Part shown: one piece after another, positions 9,456-19,848 of the stretch | Layout of the letters: each line of letters opens with the position of its first letter | Position numbering within the stretch: position 1 is the first letter of the stretch | DNA from: Symbiodinium natans | Lineage: Eukaryota > Sar > Dinophyceae > Suessiales > Symbiodiniaceae | DNA: 50,000 nucleotides | Reading direction: 5' to 3' | NCBI GenBank assembly: GCA_905221605.1 | Contig: CAJNDS010000144.1 | Coordinates: 52,501-102,500, forward strand | The notes under the pieces: model-generated | Told to the model about the DNA's origin: nothing | Database searches by the model: none | The model's input: only the letters and a program-made list of their open reading frames with translations | Translations under genes and position numbers: made by a program

Positions 9456-10345
9456 GCACTCGGCTAGTCGTAGGGGTCGGAATAACTACTAATAATGTTC
9501 CCTCATTGTCGCTTTATGGCTATACTAGAACAACCCCCCTAAAACCCTGTTCTAACAGAGCAACTATGCCAGGGTCGTATAGGGTTTTGGGTTCGGGGCT
9601 CCGGGCCATCTGTCTGCCTCTTTTGGGGCCTCTGTTTTCCCGTCCTGCAGCTTATCACTGTGGGAACCTGTTCCGGAGATTATGAGTGACTTCGAAGCTT
9701 AACAAGCAGCAAGCATGTCCCACGCATAAGAAGTAGGGTTTATATTTCTTGTAACCTGTACACCCGACCTAAACCGTAACCTGCCCGAGCATCCTATTTT
9801 CTTCCCCCTCCTCCCCCCTCCTACCCTAAACCCTGGATCCTCTCCACCCTCCACCCTGTAGACGCTGTAGATTGAGATGTTCCCCCCTTATACTAGCAGC
9901 CCTCAATTGTGATTATAATAGGGGGAACTACAATCCCTATTAAGGACTGTTACTATACGGGGCAACAAGGGGGAAACATCCCAAACTGTAGACCCCGAAG
10001 CCCCTAAACTCTGTCGACCCTAGCTGATAAACCCTAAACCCTGTCCGGCATAAACCCTCAACCCTCAACACCATAGACCCCCTAGACCACAAACCCTCAA
10101 ACTCGCAAGCATTCAACCCCAAACCTAAACCCATCCAATCCTCAACGAGCATCGCTGTCGAACAAAACAAGACTCCTGCTGAGTTCTGAATCTCATTGGA
10201 CTCAGAACCTCCCCTTGCCGCTCTAAGCAAAGGAAACACCAAAACTGCTCGTCATGGCTATATCAAGAGCGAGAACCTTGCAACCTAATTAACCCCCAAA
10301 CCCTAAACCCCAAACCTTATATAAGCCCCTAAACCCTAGAGAGCC
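9456..10345. other. Unique region with scattered telomere-like words and one MITE
   Basis: No gene recognised outside the MITE at 9872-9984. Degenerate CCCTAAA words at 10020-10135 and 10290-10340. Confidence 0.6.
9872..9984. mobile_element. MITE family A, copy 3
   Basis: The left end is TTGAGATGTTCCCCCCTTAT with ACTAGCAG; the right end is AAGGACTGTTACTATA followed by GGGGGAAACATCCCAA. CTGTAGA occurs directly left of the element and one base after its right end, a candidate target-site duplication. Confidence 0.8.
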
Positions 10346-10460
10346 TATATGCCCCCAAAAACTCTGGTTGGAATAGCTCGCTGCCTGCCGCGGGCGCGCC
10401 CTAGCCGGCCGCGCACCGCCGGAAGCTGGAGAGGTCAAGTTTTTTTTTATTGGTTGTTGT

Positions 10461-10650
10461 TTGCTTGTTTGTTTGTTTGTTTGTTTGTTTGTTGGTGGGT
10501 GGGGAGGGGGGGGGGGGGGGGGGGGGGAGGGTTTGGGGAATTTTGCTTAGGCTTTGCTTGTTGGGGAGGCTTTGGTGTGTGTTAGGGGTTCGGGGCTTAG
10601 GATGGCTTAGGACTGGTTTGGGTTTGGGGGCGGGGGGGGGGGGTGTGGAA
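10461..10650. repeat. GTTT microsatellite, 22-base G run and G-rich tract
   Basis: (GTTT)n at about 10461-10495, G run at 10506-10527, second G run at about 10633-10643. Possible G-quadruplex-forming DNA. Frames across it encode low-complexity peptide only. Confidence 0.85.
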
Positions 10651-11640
10651 GGATTTCTTGGGCGCCTAAAGCGAAACCCGAACCTAGGGCTTAGGGTTTA
10701 GGTTAACCTTTAGCCCTTTAAGGGGTACATGGGAGGTGCCAGAAATTCACCTCCTCCACCCTGAACCCAATCCGAAACCCCGAGCCCGCAACCATAAACC
10801 CTCCACCCTAAACTCTAGACCCGAACCCCTAGACCCTAAACCCTAAGAACCCTATAAACCGATAAACCCTATAAACCCTATGAACCCTAATAACCCTGTA
10901 AACCCCATAAACCCTAAACACCCTAGACCCACGATCGCCTGGCGAGGTCTTCCCCGTCGCAGCGCGCTCGGTTCGCACTTCTGCCAGGATGGCCTGCACC
11001 TCCAAGCCCCCGCCACAGGTTTAAGGTGTTTCGGGCTGAGGGTTGTTGCTTTTTTCGCTGCTTATTACGGACCTACATCCTACCCTGCCCGGGCCCTTGT
11101 TAACATTAGGAGAGGCAACAACAACCCGCCTAACAGGTTGAGGGAGTTCTAAACCTTAAACCATGTAACTTAAGGCTAAAGCCTACTTGTATAGGGTGCA
11201 GTGTCAACCTAAGCCCCAAACCCCAAACACGTTTCGGTGGCAGGGTGCATAGAGGGTTTTGGTCTCCACCCAAAACTCTGAGCCATAACACCCTAAACCC
11301 TTAACCCTAAACCCTAAACCCTAAACCCTAAACCTTAAACCTCAAAACCCTAAACCCTGGAAACCCCAAAGCCATGCTCAGCCTCGCTGGGCTTCCGGGG
11401 AGGCGGCGAAAGGCTCGAGGCCTCCGTCTTTTTACACCGTGATGAACCCTAAGCCCTAAACCCTAAACCCTAAACCCTAAACCCTATGGCCCTAACCTGA
11501 AGCCCTAAACCCGAAGCTCAATGCATTAAGCGCCTAAACTCTAAAGGCTCAACCCCGAAACCCAAAAAACAACTCAAAACCCAAAACGCCACTCGCCTAA
11601 AAACTTCTTCTGGCGACTCATGTGCCGTCTTCGCGGGCTT
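10650..11640. other. Gene-free stretch with degenerate CCCTAAA
   Basis: Irregular CCCTAAA words at 10735-10925, regular arrays at 11290-11356 and 11448-11486; unique 10930-11150. A 90-residue frame (10880-11152) begins in repeat and is not recognised. Confidence 0.6.
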
Positions 11641-12225
11641 GGCTTTGCAAGGCATGACAGGTCCAAAGCATAGAGTAGATAGATGTAGGGTTTGGGGTGT
11701 AGATTGTTTGGGGTTAGGGTTTAGGGTAACTGAGCGACCCGCCCGCGTTCACGATTCTATCCTGAAGCAGAGCCTCTTTGCTTGTCTGCTCCGTGTGTTA
11801 TGCGTGTGTATGTATGTGTATGTGCCCTAAACCCTAAACCAAACCCTAAACCCTCAAGCCTCTGCCACTTTTGGGTTGGGCCAAGTTTAAGTTTTAGACG
11901 CACATATGCATGCATACACACACAGACACACACACACACACACACACATCTTTACGTCTAAATGCACAAACACACATCACATGCATCTCCGGGCCGACTC
12001 TGGGTTGGAGGTATTCTCCTGTAGTTCAGTGGTCGGTTTAGGGCTACGTGGGAGTCGGCACACCCACGGTAAGCGGTTTCGGTTTCAGGGTTTAGGGCTC
12101 AGTTGCTCGTCACCCTACTTGTTAAGTAGCAGGAACTAGGGAGCAACTGCAGTGCCAACGAGCTGCGTAAGTGTCCAAACACGCCACCTCAGCCATAATA
12201 TACAGACATAATTAGCCCCGAATTT
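11641..12225. other. Gene-free stretch with (CA)n microsatellite
   Basis: (CA)n at about 11915-11948; short telomeric words at 11715-11727 and 11826-11853. No gene recognised. Confidence 0.7.
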
Positions 12226-12836
12226 GAGCCCTAACCCCTAAACCCTAAACCCTAAACCCTAAACCCTAAACCCTAAACCCTAAACCCTAAACCCTATGAT
12301 CGCAATTCTCACCCGTGGGCTTGAGGAAGAGAAGCTCAGCCCTCCACTCGGCGGCTGGCGCGCTGCAGGATGGATTCGCCTGGCAAGGCTGGCAGGGAGG
12401 TTTGGTGTTTAGGGTTTAGGGTTTAGGGTTTAGGGTTTAGGGTTTAGGGTCTAGGGTTTAGGGTTAGGGTTTAGGGTTTAGGATCTAGGGTTTAGGGTTT
12501 AGGGTCTAGGGTTTAGGGTTAGGGTTTAGGGTTTAGGGCTTAGGGTTTAGGGTTTAGGGCTTAGGGTGCTAAGGGCTTAGGAGCTTGCCGGGTTTAGGGT
12601 AGGGGTTTTTCGGGCTTAGGGTGCGGGGCTTGGTTCTGGGTGTTTGAACGTGAGGCTTTGTTGACACCTGCGGGAGCCCTTCTGGCTCAGTATCCAATGA
12701 ACCCAACGGTCAGGTCCCCTAAACCCTAAACCCTAAACCCTAAACCCTAAACCCTAAACCCTAAACCCTAAACCCTAAACCCTAAACCCTAAACCCTAAA
12801 CCCTAAACCCTAAACCCTAAATCCCAAACCCTAGAT
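12226..12836. repeat. CCCTAAA array, island, long TTTAGGG array, island, CCCTAAA array
   Basis: CCCTAAA 12226-12297, island 12298-12399, TTTAGGG 12400-12570 with TTAGGG and CTAGGG variants, unique 12571-12718, CCCTAAA 12719-12836. Confidence 0.9.
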
Positions 12837-13499
12837 TTACATGGCGCCGTAGAGAACTAAACTGAAGAGGACGATAATGGTTTGAACCACGAAAGGAACC
12901 CCCCTCTCCCCCAAGAAAGGGACCTCGAAATTCCCAAAACGGATAAATCCTAAACCCTTGACCCTAAAACCCCCGAAACCCAAACCCTGACCCCAAAACA
13001 AAACACTTAGCCCCAAACCCTTCGCCTGCGGAGGCGACGTCCACGCTAGTGGTCGGGCTCTGTACCGCCTCATAGCTGGTAGGGTTTAGGGTTTGTTCAG
13101 CAAATCTAGCGTTTAGGGTTTTGGGTCTCAGGTTTCGGGTGGTTGGGTGTTGAGGGTCTCTTGCTGAGGGCGATTAGGGTGTGTACTGGGAAGGTTTAAG
13201 GGGCTTAGGGTTTCGGGAAATGCTGAAGCCTCACCACCCCAATACGAAAACCTGAACCTTTGCAAGGCCTATGCAAGACCTATATGAAGCAGGGTTTATA
13301 CGTCTGTTTTTGGTGAGTGCTATAAGGTTCCTTTTTGGTATTGGTGAGTGTATACCTTGGGTATCCTTTTGGGGGTACATTTCAACCCTATATCCTAAAC
13401 CCTAAACCCTAAACCCTGTTTCAAAAAATAGCAGACCCCAAAAACCTCGAAAAGAAACGCTACGCCACATCGGCGAAGAGCCTGAGCGACATTCTTTTG
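12837..13499. other. Gene-free stretch
   Basis: Mostly unique with a short CCCTAAA run at 13388-13418. GGTGAGTG occurs twice near 13311-13351 in a T-rich context. Nothing recognised. Confidence 0.6.
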
Positions 13500-13822
13500 G
13501 AACCCTAAACCCTAAACTTTGAACACTAAACCCTAAAACCCTAAAACCCTAAAACCCTAAAACCCTAAAACCCTAAAACCCTAAAACCCTAAAACCTTAA
13601 AACCCTAAAACCCTAAAACCCTAAAACCCTAAAACCCTAAAACCCTAAAACCCGAAAACCCTAAAACCCTAAAACCCTAAAACCCTAAAACCCTAAAACC
13701 CTAAAACCCTAAAACCCCAAAACCCCAAAACCCCAAAACCCTAAAACCCTAAAACCCTAAAACCCTAAAACCCTAAAACCCTAAAACCCTAAACCCTAAA
13801 CCCTAAACCCTAAACCCTAAAC
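13500..13822 (-). repeat. Octameric CCCTAAAA telomere-variant array
   Basis: About 33 units of the 8-mer CCCTAAAA at 13527-13793, with a CCCCAAAA sub-block at 13717-13740, bounded by heptameric CCCTAAA on the right. The complement TTTTAGGG is the Chlamydomonas-type telomere unit. Confidence 0.95.
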
Positions 13823-13889
13823 GCTGGGGCCCCCGGCGCGCTCCTGTCTCACCTCCTGGAGCAGCTTCTGCACCTTTCCCCCAAGCGGG

Positions 13890-15098
13890 CGTTAGGGTTT
13901 AGGGTTTATTTAGGGTTTAGGGTTTAGGGTTTAGGGTTTAGGGTTTAGGGTTTAGGATTCGAGGTTTAGGGCTAGGGCTGTTTAGGTTGTTTAGGGGCTC
14001 CGTAGCGGCTCACTACCAAAGCCAAGAGCCTCCTGAGGAATTGTGAAAATCTCTGTAAAGGAATCCTAAACTCTAGACCCTAAACCCTATACCCTAAACC
14101 CTAAACCCTAAACGCAAAACCCTCTGCACTTAACCCTATACTTAGAGTCTAGGGTTTAGGGTCCCTGCTTTTCCTACAGTTGGGGGTTGTGTGAGGCAGC
14201 TCCTTTCCTGGTGGGCAGCTTCTTTCCAAGTATTCGTTCCTAAACCCTAAACCATAAACCCTAAACCCAAACCCCAAACCCTAGACCCTCAACCCTAAAC
14301 CCTAAACCCTAAAGCCTAAACCCTAAAGCCTAAACCCTAAACCCTGAACCAAATCCAAAGCATAGAAACCCATATTGAAACCCATATTAAAGTGGTCATT
14401 CTGCGCTGAGCTTTACACTCAGACTCGAGACCCTAAACAGTGATTAGGGTTAGGGTTTAGGGTTTAGGGTTTAGGGTTTAGGGTTTAGGGTTTAGGGTTT
14501 AGGGTTTAGGGTTTAGGGTTTAGGGTTTAGGGTTTAGGGTTTAGGGTTTAGGGTTTAGGGTTTAGGGTTTAATTAGTGGAACTTGCCCATAGCCTGCCAT
14601 CGAAAGCCGATATCTAAGCCCCCAGTCCCCAATCCCTCGGGAGTCCGCCTCGCTGGTGGGTTTCTGCTGCTGCCTCGCAATTTCAGGGTTCGGAGTTTCA
14701 AGGGCCTAAACCCTAAACCCTAAACCCTAAACCCTAAACCCTAAACCCTAGTCGCCATAGGTCTCATGAGGTAAACCACAAGAGGCTGGGGGCTTTTCTT
14801 GTGCCTCGCAGCGCCGCCGGCTTACTTGGGTTTAGGGTTGTTCCCCCCCGCCCCCCCCCCCCTAGCCCTAAGCCCTAAACTCGAAACAGGGCGCCAGGTC
14901 CGGATCAATCCTGACGCGCTATGAGGTTGAACTCAACTCATGAAGCGCAGGATCCAAGGGAACAGAAGGGCCATAGTTTTAGGGTACTGGTTAGGGTTTA
15001 GGGTTTAGGGTTTAGGGTTTAGGGTTTAGGGTTTAGGGTTTAGGGTTTAGGGTTTAGGGTTTAGGGTTTAGGGTTTAGGGTTTAGGGTTTAGGGTTTG
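13890..15098. repeat. Alternating telomere-type arrays
   Basis: TTTAGGG 13890-13957; CCCTAAA 14065-14115 and 14228-14347; TTTAGGG 14443-14571; CCCTAAA 14705-14750; TTTAGGG 14991-15098. Islands 14348-14440 and 14572-14704; a C-run at about 14845-14862. Confidence 0.9.
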
Positions 15099-15464
15099 CT
15101 GTGATAGGGCGTAGATGCTGTGAAGGTTAGGTTTTGGAACAAGCTCGAAAGCGTCGTGAGGTGCGAAGAGCAGCTTTGGCCCGATTGTGGAAGGCCATCT
15201 AACACTTTTCTCCCACCCCACGCCGTCCAAGGCGGCAAAGCCACCCAAACCTATTCCTTTTAGGGTTTAGGCCTAAACTCAAGCCAACTGCTTTCTTTAC
15301 ATAAAACTTCTTCATTCCGTCACGGCTTTTCACAAAAAACAAGCCTCCACAGAGGGAGAAGAACCACGGGCCCAGGCCAGGGTCAGTCTGGGCAGCCAGG
15401 GGCGGAGCAGAGGAAAAGCAAGGGCTCAGTGAGGCTAGGGAGGGGTTACAGGGGGACAGGGGGC

Positions 15465-15573
15465 CGGCAGAAGGGGGCCCAGGGGGCTTCAGGGGGCCCC
15501 AAGGCCAAGGGGGGTCCGGGGGGCCCAGGGGGGCCAGGGGGGCCCAGGGGGGCCCAGGGGGGCCCAGGGGGGC
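15465..15573. repeat. GGGGGGCCCA minisatellite
   Basis: 10-bp units, most regular at 15516-15573. Minus-strand frames give Pro-rich GPP(W/G)AP repeats that look collagen-like but are a by-product of the repeat. Confidence 0.85.
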
Positions 15574-16876
15574 AAAAAGCAGGTTTTTGAGCACCCGCCC
15601 TGGCCTGTGGCCCCCTGGTCCCTGGACATGCTGCGGTGAGGGGTCCGGGTCCTCCTGGCCCGGGGGCCTTGGGGTGCCCCCCCCGAAATGCCAGCCCCAT
15701 CCAGGGTGAAGACCTTGGGGTTTAGGGTATTTACTTTATTAAGGGGACCAGTACTGGTCCCCGGGAGAACCTGCTCCGGTACCGGGCCCATCGTGGGTGC
15801 TACCAACCTCCTGGCTGCAGGAGGTGGGCAAGCGACCTGGGTCGACCTTCGCCATAGAGGTCGAAGGGCTTAAGCGCCGCCCCCCCTCTGTAGGGGGGCG
15901 GCCTAGGCCCTGAGTTTAGGGTTTAGGGTAATCCGGTCAGGGAAATGCAGATCATGGGACTCTACCTCTGACCCCCGGCTTGGGTTTGGGGATGTTTTGA
16001 ACTAAGACAATACAAGGCCCTAAACCCTAAACCCTAAACCCTGTTAGGAGTAGATTAAGCTCCTCAAGGACTACTCCTACACGGATCTGTAGGAGTAGAT
16101 TATCGGGAAACTCCCAGACTCTCAGGCACATCCTTAGGGGGTATGACTCCCTTGATTTTGGTTTGGGGTCTCCAGTTTGAGTGTCCACAGATTCCGATCT
16201 GACATAGGCGCCTGTCTTTACTGAGAATGGGTGTTTTGGAAGAGGTTTCTTCCAGCACATATGTGGATACTGTGTTTGAAAAGGAGCTTCTGGAACGTTC
16301 CCCCTGATGCAAACAGTCCTTATTAGGGACGATCATCCCTATTATTCAAGGACCTTTAGTCAAAGCGGGAACATCCCAACCCAAAACTTAAACCCTAAAC
16401 CCTAAACCCCAAAGGAGACTCTAACCTAAACCCTAAACCCTAAAACCCTAAACCCCAAAGGAGAATCTTGGTAAAGTTGAAGTCTGACGTCCTCCCAGTT
16501 CTGGCCTTTGCCTCTCTTCGCGCCGCCTGCGCAATACCTCCTCCCAGAAGTTCGCCTGCGACTGGGATGCGTGTGGAAACCCTAAACCCTAAAGCCTAAC
16601 CCCCGCAAAAAAAACAAAAAAAAAAAACAAACTATACCCTAAACCCATCCTGGGCCCTTAAAACCCCTAACCCCCACCCACCCACCCACCCACCCACCCA
16701 CGCACACCTAAACCTTGAAATGAGCCCTCAACCTACACCCCTAAACCCTAAACCCTAAACCCTAAGCCCTAAGCCCTAAACCCTAAACCCTAAACCCTAA
16801 ACATTCCGTTCAGGGCTCACCGGCCTTGCCGCCGGCTGGAGGCCTCAGTGTCCAATGAAAGCTGAGGAGGGAGGAG
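15574..16876. other. Gene-free stretch
   Basis: Unique 15574-16017 with an inverted GGGGGGCGGCC/GGCGCCGCCCCCCC hairpin near 15871-15902. GTAGGAGTAGATT is repeated at 16046 and 16090, with ACTCCTAC between. MITE A copy 4 at 16290-16379. ACCC microsatellite near 16675-16700, CCCTAAA 16740-16802, island to 16876. No gene recognised. Confidence 0.6.
16290..16379. mobile_element. MITE family A, copy 4
   Basis: It starts CTGGAACGTTCCCCCTGATG with AAACAGTCCTTATTAGGGA and ends CAAGGACCTTTAG then GCGGGAACATCCCAA. About 90 bp, non-coding, more diverged than the others. Confidence 0.75.
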
Positions 16877-17470
16877 GGTTTAGGGTTTAGGGTTTAGGGT
16901 TTAGGGTTTAGGGTTTAGGGTTTAGGGTTTAGGGTTTAGGGTTTAGGGCTCAGCTCGAGGTCTTGAGAAGATGCAGGGTTTAGGGTTCAGTTCGGCGTCT
17001 TGAAGTGGAGGACTCAGAGAATGCTTGGTGGCCCGAGACTCTTCGGGTGTTGGGTTGGGGTTGTGGGAAGTTACGGTTTCAGGGCTTCGGGAAGTTAAGT
17101 GTAAAAAAATGGAAATAATAAATCATGAATAATAAATAACAAATAATAAATAATAAATAGATAAATACATAAACAATTAAATAAATCAATCAATAAAACA
17201 ATACATATAAATATGTATATATATATATATATATACATTAGGACGTTTCGGGAAACCTACACCCTGCACCCTACACCCCAAACCCCAAACCCTACACCCT
17301 AACCCTAAACCCTAAACCCCAAACCCTAAACCCTAAACCCTAAACCCAAACCATAAACCCTACATTCTTCTGCTGCTTCGTCCTTCTTTGGGGCTTTGGG
17401 TCCCGGGAGCTCCTGGTCGGGGTTCAGGATTTAGGATTTAGGGTTTAGGGTTTAGGGTTTATGGTCTAGG
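16877..17470. repeat. TTTAGGG array, AT-rich tract, CCCTAAA array
   Basis: TTTAGGG 16877-16948. AT-rich AATAAATA/(TA)n tract 17103-17240, very different in composition from its surroundings. CCCTAAA 17258-17362; island 17363-17424; TTTAGGG 17425-17470. Confidence 0.85.
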
Positions 17471-17964
17471 GACCAGGGCCTTACCGCATCTATTGGGGGG
17501 AGCCAGAAGAAGTCAACCTGGACCCTGCTGGCCCAAACCCTGATCCCTAACCCCTAAACCCTGACTAGGAGTATGCACTGCCGCTGTGGCCGGCTCTTTT
17601 TTTTCGGATCGTCATCGGGCATTGTTGAAGCGAGACCGGTCATACCAGAACGGCTCCTCACACATGTTCCGAGACAGAGCCTATAGATCTGAAACCCTAT
17701 AAGCCCATAGACCCCAAAAACACCCGTCATCTTAAGATCCCCTAAAGCCATCTAAGACCTAAAATTTCAAAAAAAAACTATAGCGCTCAAAAACTCTAAA
17801 GCACCCCTACAAACCCCAAAAGCCCTTCTAAGTCCCAGGAAGGGGATCGCCTGAGCGGCAACTTAAGTCGGGCTCCTTCGCAGGAACCTACCCGAAGCCG
17901 TGCTCTGGTATCTGCAATCTGCGTCCCCGTTCTGGTACAACTTTGGACTCAAGGACAACTCAGG
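17471..17964. other. Gene-free stretch
   Basis: About 490 bp, unique. A 65-residue minus frame (17554-17751) is not recognised. Confidence 0.5.
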
Positions 17965-19106
17965 TTTGGGGTGTAGGGTTTAGGGTTTAGGGTTTAGGGT
18001 TTAGGGTTTAGGGTTTAGGGTTTAGGGTTTAGGGTTTAGGGTTTAGGGTTTAGGGTAGTTGAGAGACCCGCCCCATGCTGACATGTGTCCTCAAGGCCAT
18101 CCTCTTCTTCGACCACTTCGGTTGAGCAGAGACACAGATCCTGGCAGGGTTTAGGGCGTTTAGGGTTTAGGGTTTCGGGTTTAGGGTTTAGGGTTTGGGG
18201 TTTAGGGGCTTTAGGGGCTTTAGGGGCTTTAGGGGCTTTAGGGGCGTTAGGGGTTTCAGGGTTTAAGGGTTCAGGGCAGCTTTCAGGGTGTTAGGGTTGC
18301 ATGGATCCCGTATGATTGCTTTACGTGCTTCTTGTTCTTCGCACCCCTAAACCCTAAACCCGAAACCCGAAACCCTAAACCCTAAACCCTAAACCAGGGA
18401 TTCTCAAACAACACCAAAGCGTCAGGAAAGATCCGGTTGGACGCGTCAGTCGCCTGAGCTCGCATCCACACTCTAAAGAGATGAAGTCACAGAACCTCGC
18501 CCCCGTAACCCTAAACCCTAAACCCTAAACCCTACACCCTACACCCTAAACCCTAAACCCTAAACCCTAAACCCTAAACCCTAAACCCTAAACCCTAACC
18601 CTAAACCCTAGACCCTAGACCCTAAACCCTAAACCCTAAACCCTAAACCCTGACAAAACCCTAAGCCTACACCAGCACATCTGGGTTCCGCTGCGCTGCA
18701 AGGCAGGTGAGGACTCTGCAGACACTTTACACCTTGGCCGTAGGCTGTTACCCCCCCAAAAAACCCCCTTCAAGCCTACAAGCACCCCAAAAAGCCAAGG
18801 TTTAGGGTTTAGGGTTTAGGGTTTAGGGTTTAGGGTTTAGGGTTTAGGGTTTAGGGTTTAGGGTTTAGGGTTTAGGGTTTAGGGTTTAGGGTTTAGGGTT
18901 ACGGGCTCATAGACTTCAGGGCTTAAGGGGTGCGCTGAATCCCAGTTGGGGCAAGCCGCGGAGTTCTGCGAGGCGATGCCTGCCATACCGGGGCAGAAGT
19001 AGCGACGGTGCTAGGGTTTAGGGTTTAGGGTTTAGGGTTTAGGGTTTAGGGTTTAGGGTTTAGGGTTGAGGGTTGAGGGTTGAGGGTTTAGGGTTTAGGG
19101 ATTGGG
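17965..19106. repeat. Telomere-type arrays with ~65-115-bp islands
   Basis: TTTAGGG 17965-18056, island to 18145, TTTAGGG 18146-18300 with a GGGGCTTTA block (18205-18245); CCCTAAA 18345-18395 and 18508-18655; TTTAGGG 18799-18900; island to 19012; TTTAGGG 19013-19106. Confidence 0.9.
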
Positions 19107-19210
19107 GTTCAAACTCTGAACCCTAAGCTTTCGTGGACTTATAGGGCACCAGGATTCTTTGAAGGGGATGTGGGCGCAAGGGTCGAAGGGTCTGTAAGGT
19201 CTCGGGTTCC

Positions 19211-19848
19211 AACCCTAAACCCTAAACCCTAAACCCTACACCCTAAACCCTAAACCCTAAACCCTAAACCCTAACCCCTAAGGCCCACGTGCACACCTTC
19301 TTTTGTGCAGGTCTGCGTGTCACAAGTTGCAGCGCCCTGAATGCAAACCCTAAACCCTAAACCCTAAACCCTAAACCCTAAACCCTAAACCCTCAACCCT
19401 AAACCCAAAGTAAGGGGCCATAATTGGAAGCTCATGGGTGCTCCCTAAACCGTACTCAAACCTCACACCCTAAACCCGAAACCCAAACCCTAAACCCCAA
19501 GTAAGGGGTACGGAACTTATTCAATGGCCGGGGGCTTGAAGCCCATACATCCGAATCCCCAAGCCCTTTAAACACTACCTCTGAGCCACCGGGGGCTTAG
19601 GGTTTGGGTTTAGGGTTTAGGGTTTAGGGTTTAGGGTTTAGGGTTTAGGGTTTAGGGTTTAGGGTTTAGGGTTTAGGGTTTAGGGTTTAGGGTTTAGGGT
19701 TTTAGTGTTTAGGGTTTAGGGTTTAGGGTTTAGGGTTTAGGGTTTAGGGTTTAGGGTTTAGGGTTTAGGGTTTAGGGTTTAGGGTTTAGGGTTTAGGGGG
19801 TTCAGGGTTCAGGGTTTAGGGTTTAGGGCTTAGGGTTTAGGGTTTAGG
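19211..19848. repeat. CCCTAAA arrays followed by a ~250-bp TTTAGGG array
   Basis: CCCTAAA 19211-19278 and 19347-19408, degenerate to 19500, unique to 19598, then TTTAGGG 19599-19848, among the longest in this orientation. Confidence 0.95.

Noticed and set aside
15199-15806. Collagen-like GPP(W/G)AP frames
   Set aside because: Three overlapping minus frames over a 10-bp minisatellite; typical by-product.
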